DNA of 64,000 nt from Gnetum montanum (taxonomy: Eukaryota; Streptophyta; Gnetopsida; Gnetales; Gnetaceae), in NCBI GenBank assembly GCA_015680685.1, contig MNCI01004872.1, positions 1 through 64,000 of the forward strand. The letters are read 5' to 3'. The notes beneath the pieces are model-generated. The model searched no databases, was not told the origin of the DNA, and worked only from the letters and a program-made list of their open reading frames with translations. Of this stretch, positions 59,751 through 64,000 are shown piece by piece. The translations under genes and the position numbers were made by a program. Positions within the stretch are counted from its first letter, which is position 1. Every line of letters begins with the position of its first letter.

Positions 59751-60309
59751 GATGAACTTGGTTGGATAAACCTTGTAGTACATGGTTTTATTTTATTGTT
59801 ATTTATTGCTTTCCTAATGTGCACGAGTATGACTTGATTACGAGCATCTACAGATGTGTACGGCTAATCAAGGAATCGGCTGCTTATCACACTTAGGCTA
59901 AATAGGTGCCTCGGTACGACCACTTCGAGCACTTGAGTTACGTGTGGTGATCCCAGTAATGATTAGCATTTGGTAGCCATAGTTGCATAGTTCAGGGTGT
60001 GTCTGGTAAGTGGGAACAGATGCTGACGCTAGTTAATTTAGACTTAGGACATTAGTTAGAGTTAGTTAGTTTCTCAACCCTTTCCCTCATAGCGTAGGAG
60101 ATAAAATGAAAAATACCAAAAGAATCATATACCTCAGACTTGCTTATCCATACACCATGACACATACAAGTAAGCCAGGGAAGACAACGAATGATTATCC
60201 CCAAGTGTTTCTTGTGGCGTTAAGGCATTTAGTCTGCGGAGTTCGACCGGATCGCGCGTACACACTCATATTCGTATGGTTGAGTGTAGGGGTACCTCGC
60301 CACTCATCA

Positions 60310-60314
60310 CAAGG
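60310..60314. repeat. Target-site duplication CAAGG, right
   Basis: Partner of 59501-59505. Confidence 0.92.
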
Positions 60315-60879
60315 TCATCAATTTGGAAAAGTTAAATAGAGGCGAACAAATGTCACATAAAGGTAAAAAAAGGAGAAATATAAGGATAAAGGCTACAAAT
60401 GATAAATAAAGATTACAATTTTACTATTTTAAGGCCTTAGTGGGTTGTGATGCCAATTTATAGTCTTCGTGGACTATGATGCTAGTTTAGGGCCTTAGTA
60501 GGTCATGGTCATATGGTGTCAAACACTAGTTAGGGAAGGTTAAACCCCACTATTTAATACCATTTAAAGGCCAAAAAAGATAATTAAAGCTATAATAAGG
60601 TAAAAAATAAACATATAAGGCTGTATAGAGGCCATAGAAGGTCAACAAGATCATCAAGGCCACATAAGTCCAAAGACAACTCAAAACATTATGTAATGAG
60701 GCAAATATCAAGCAAAATAGGCCATATATGATAAAATTTGGTTAATATAGGTAAACAATGATTAGGTTTTGCTAGTTTTAGGCCTTAGTGTACCATGTTT
60801 TAAGGATACAAGGCTATTAAGTAAGATTAGGCATCAATCAAGGCTGTTTCTAGGCTATTTAGACCCAAAAATCAAGTGT
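60315..60879. other. No gene; short ~30-bp repeat
   Basis: No domain is seen. Three near-copies of a ~30-bp unit (AAGGCCTTAGTGGGTTGTGATG-like, shortened here to GGCCTTAGTGGG, GTCTTCGTGGAC and GGCCTTAGTAGG) lie at 60431-60525. A related TAGGCCTTAGTG occurs again at 60779. Confidence 0.6.
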
Positions 60880-63800
60880 TTTGAGGCTTCCATGCTAGGT
60901 TTAGCATAGAAACAAGGGCCCTTAGTATGGAAACTAAGAAAGATATGTTTTAGGGTGCTCAAAGGTCCAAAATTTAGGTCCCAAGACTTTCCCAAGGTAA
61001 CACAAGGTCAAATCTAACCAAATTAGGCTCCCTGGATGTCTATAAAGACCAAAAAGTAGGTTCTAAAGTCTTCCCCCTTGTTTTCACATTGACCAACATG
61101 GAAAAGAGGGGGGTTCAACATGGGGAACCAAAATCCAAGTAAAAATGAGATCAAACATGGTCTAATAGGTGGCTAGAGTCTAGATGTGAAACTTGTGCAT
61201 CTCCTAGCTTTATTCTGAGGCAATTTGAAGTTATTTTGAATGTTAATGTTGAAATGGCTTCCCCCCACCTTCTTCCATGTTGGGCATAGTATCCTCAGAA
61301 TGGGAAAATATGGGGACACTTATCTGGTAAATTTAGAATGATTTTGCAGCACTTTAACTAGGTTTTTAGGCCCTTAGGACTATAGACTTTGATTCTACAA
61401 GTTTCTAGCTAATTTTGGACACATTTAAAGGTTGTTTAAGGATAAGGTCTTCCCCCCCTATTTCCACATTGGGGGAGTTACTCCAACATGGAAGAATTGG
61501 AGGAATAGGTTTTGGAGGTTGAAATAAGGTCAAACAATCCAAATCTTGAGGCTACAAGATCCTAGGTTTCTCCAGCAAAGATCTTTGGCTCCTGAGAGTG
61601 TCATCTTATCTCTAAAATTGGAAACGAAAATTTCTCCCCTTGTTTCCATGCTGGGGAAGTTACTTTAGTAATGAGGAAGAAAAAATCTTAGATCTAGACA
61701 AATTCGGGTGACAATTTATTGTGCATGTTACCTCCTGAGGTTGCCAGGGTCAAGGGCTATGGATCCATGTCAAAATTTAGCAATTTTGGACATCCCTAAG
61801 TGGTTTTTTGGCTTTCCACATTTCTTCCATGCTAGGGATATAGACCATAGTGTGGAAAATAAGGGGGAATGGATTTTTGGCCATCTAGAATCAATTTTAT
61901 AAAGTTTAAGGGCTCCAATAGCTGCTACAAAGGTTCTAGAGTGCATGAAAGGTTGTTTGATGTCATTCTAAGGTGTTTACAAGTCTCAAAGAAGTTTCCC
62001 CTTGAGTTTCCATACTAGGTAAGATACCCTTAGCAAGAAAAAATGGATCCTGAATGTAGAATAACCATGCATCTCAAATCTAGACCAATTTTGAACTCAC
62101 CCAACTTTGCATGTCAGCCTTTGGGGCGACCGTGGTCAAGGACTAGGGTTTGGTGTTAAGTTTTGATAATTTTAAGTATTTCTAAGTGTTTTTTAGACTT
62201 ACTCCATTTTTTCCATACTAGAGATGGAGAGCTTAGTATGGAAAATAAGGGGGAATGAAGTTTTAACCTTTTGACATCAGTTTCCTAATGTTTGAATGCT
62301 CCAAATGATGCCAGTAGGGTCCTAGAGTGCATACAAGCTTGGTTAATGTTGTTCTAAGGTAGTTATGAACTTAAAATGGGTTTCCCCCTTAATTTCCATG
62401 ATAAGTACCATGAAAGGGAAAATTCCTAGTGTGAAGACACCATGAAACCTAGATATAGCCCAATTTTGACTTCAATCAACCATGCATGTTAGCCTTTGGG
62501 GCTGCCAGGGTTGAGGACTAGGGTTTGGAGCTAAAAATAGCTATTTTAAAGGTTTTTTAAGTTTTTTCTAGAATTTCCCCATTTTCTCCATGCTAGTACT
62601 TCCATTCTCAATATATAAAATTAGGTAAAAATCTTATTGGGGCTTTATGATCACTTTTAGTCATGCATGCAGGCTTCTAAGGTTGTTGGAAATGATGGTC
62701 AATTCCTAGTGTCAAAATTTGGCTTTCTTGAAGGTTGATGAGTGTTTTTTGGGCTTCCCCCCCTTCTTCCATGATGGGGTTTCTAATCATAGCATGGAAA
62801 AATAGGGAAAAATCTTTTTGATCATTTTTTAGCACTTTCAATCATGCATGCAAGTTTCTAAGATCGTTGATGTTGACTGCTACTACTTGATGTTAAATTT
62901 TGGTTGTTTCAAATTTGTTAAGGAATTTTTAACTCCCCCCCATTTTCCATGATCAAGCTTCCATGATCATTGTGGAAAAATGGGGAAAGATATTTTTGAT
63001 CATTTTTGGCTACTTTCGGGCATACATGCAGGCTTCCAAGTTTGTTGGCATCAACCACTAATATTTGATGTCAAAATTTGATTATTTCAAGGGTCATAAG
63101 ATATTTTTTGGGCTTCCCCCCACTTTTCCACATTGTAGATTCCATGATTAGTATGGCAAATTTTGGAAAAATTATTTTTGATCATTTTCAATCAATCTGG
63201 GTGTGCAAAATCTCTCACAGGGTTGCCAGTGTTAGCCATTAGTGCCTAAGGTCAAGATATGGTCATTTTGGGGACTATGAGGGGGGTTTTTTGGATTTCC
63301 AAATTTTTTTACATTAAGGGTCGAAGTCTCAACATGGAAGATATCCCCCTTAGTAAAAAATATCAGATCTAGGTCAAATTGATAGTCGATTGACCATGCA
63401 TGTCAACCTCCCAAGTTTCCTATGTCAATGGTCAATATTGGGTGTCAAGATTTGATAGTTTGGAGGCTTCTAAGTGCATTATGAAATCTCCCTCTCCCAT
63501 TTCTTCCACACTAGGAATGGTGGACCCAATGTGTATGAGATGGGAATGACATATTTGTACCATTGTGACACATTATGAGGCTTCCGAAATCTTTAGAGTG
63601 TTCTGATGGAGTCTAGGGGTCATTGGGCATTAGGAAATGGTCATTAGGTCATTAATTTGGATTATTTTTAGCTTCCCCCAATCTATCCATGCTGAGGATG
63701 AGAGGCTTAGCATGTAATAATCCTTCCCCAATGTGGAACATATCAAATCCTATATTTTGACCAATATTGACCAATTCTAACTAGGTTTCGTGAGGTTCTG

Positions 63801-64000
63801 AGGCTGCTGGAGATGCTTAGAGGGGTTCTAGGTTATGTGGAGCCCACTTTGGGGTCAAACTTATGCTAGATGAGTGTTGGGAGTTAAGAATGATTGTTAC
63901 GCCTCTTCTTCCACTTTGGGCACTATTTTCCTAGTGTGGAAATCCATGGTACTTAGCCTTACTTAGGTTTTGCTCAAATTTGGAAACCTAGGGTTGAAAA
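60880..64000. repeat. Satellite-like tandem array, ~185-bp monomer, extends past the window
   Basis: A pyrimidine-rich landmark (CTTCCCCCC with changes, then TTTCCATGCTAGG) recurs at about 60886, 61070, 61258, 61449, 61632, 61812, 61994, 62198, 62381, 62573, 62754, 62932, 63113, 63295, 63486, 63672 and 63900. Most intervals are 178-192 bp. Each monomer usually has a second half such as TTAGTATGGAAAATAAGGGGG that is roughly the reverse complement of the landmark, so single units can fold back. A second landmark, CATGCATGCAGGCTT, recurs at 62662, 62843 and 63021. From 61721 to 62480 two ~380-bp double units can be recognised. Monomers are quite diverged. No coding seen. The similar phrases at 55700-56800 are not regularly spaced. 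Confidence 0.8.

Larger units (their letters stand above)
59506..60309 (+). mobile_element. Solo LTR of the Athila-like family (copy D)
   Basis: Ends TGATGAG...CTCATCA, 804 bp, flanked by perfect CAAGG duplications, with no primer site or polypurine tract and no internal region on either side. This is the signature of an LTR left by recombination between the two LTRs of one element. It is most similar to LTR A (13078-14047) read in reverse. TATA at 59592-59599, AATAAA at 59745-59750. Its CpG sites (for example ACGCGACATG and GCGATATCGCG near the start) are better preserved than elsewhere, so it is relatively young. It sits beside the Tat-like pol. An open frame at 60106-60339 is incidental. 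Confidence 0.93.

Noticed and set aside
13078-60309. LTR A and LTR D as the two ends of one very large element
   Set aside because: They are in opposite orientation, and D has its own perfect target duplications on both sides.
60106-60339. 77-codon plus frame
   Set aside because: It lies inside the solo LTR and is not open in the related LTRs.

Overview
The window is nuclear DNA of a land plant, probably a seed plant with a large, repeat-dense genome. It is AT-rich, and no reading frame exceeds 133 codons. I found no intact host gene, tRNA, rRNA or CRISPR array. Nearly everything recognisable is transposable-element debris from plant lineages (Ty3/gypsy Athila-like and Tat-like, Ty1/copia SIRE-like, an RTE-type LINE). 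There is also one nuclear copy of the mitochondrial cob gene and a satellite-like tandem array. A gymnosperm is possible from the age and density of the elements, but the sequence does not prove it. Domain calls come from translations I read by eye; no database search was run.

Layout. 1-34: end of an Athila-like LTR cut by the window edge. 35-5037: minus-strand Ty1/copia relic with 5' LTR, initiator-Met primer site and gag, but no pol. 5038-9383: no gene seen. 9384-10470: decayed full-length cob (NUMT). 11390-13077: RTE-type LINE (endonuclease and 5' part of RT), cut by an LTR at 13078. 13078-17580: minus-strand Athila-like relic with 3' LTR, gag and protease but no RT/RNase H/integrase, ending at a head-to-head junction with a plus-strand gag (17581-18646). 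18647-31597: the best-preserved element, about 12.95 kb on the minus strand, with two LTRs, near-matching 5-bp target duplications, a tRNA-Asp-like primer site, gag-PR-RT-RNH-INT, an extra ORF downstream of pol and a polypurine tract; it appears to split a plus-strand relative.

33385-40087: plus-strand PR, RT, RNH and INT, probably the rest of that host copy. It is split at 34752-37938 by a non-coding insertion with TG...CA ends and perfect AGTCA duplications. 40655-40935: short tandem repeats. 42780-51310: pieces of one or more minus-strand gypsy elements. 51322-54450: copia LTR and repeated 3' flank. 56860-59400: Tat-like pol with two RNase H domains. 59506-60309: solo LTR with perfect CAAGG duplications. 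60880-64000: tandem array with a ~185-bp monomer and a local ~380-bp dimer, running off the window.

The genes do not work together as a pathway; the window records nested insertion and decay. The observations most worth following are the ~185-bp array with hairpin-forming monomers, clusters of the self-complementary motif AGATGTCT/AGACATCT in several unrelated elements, palindrome arrays upstream of the TATA box in one LTR family, the decayed extra ORF behind an Athila-like pol, and the cob NUMT.
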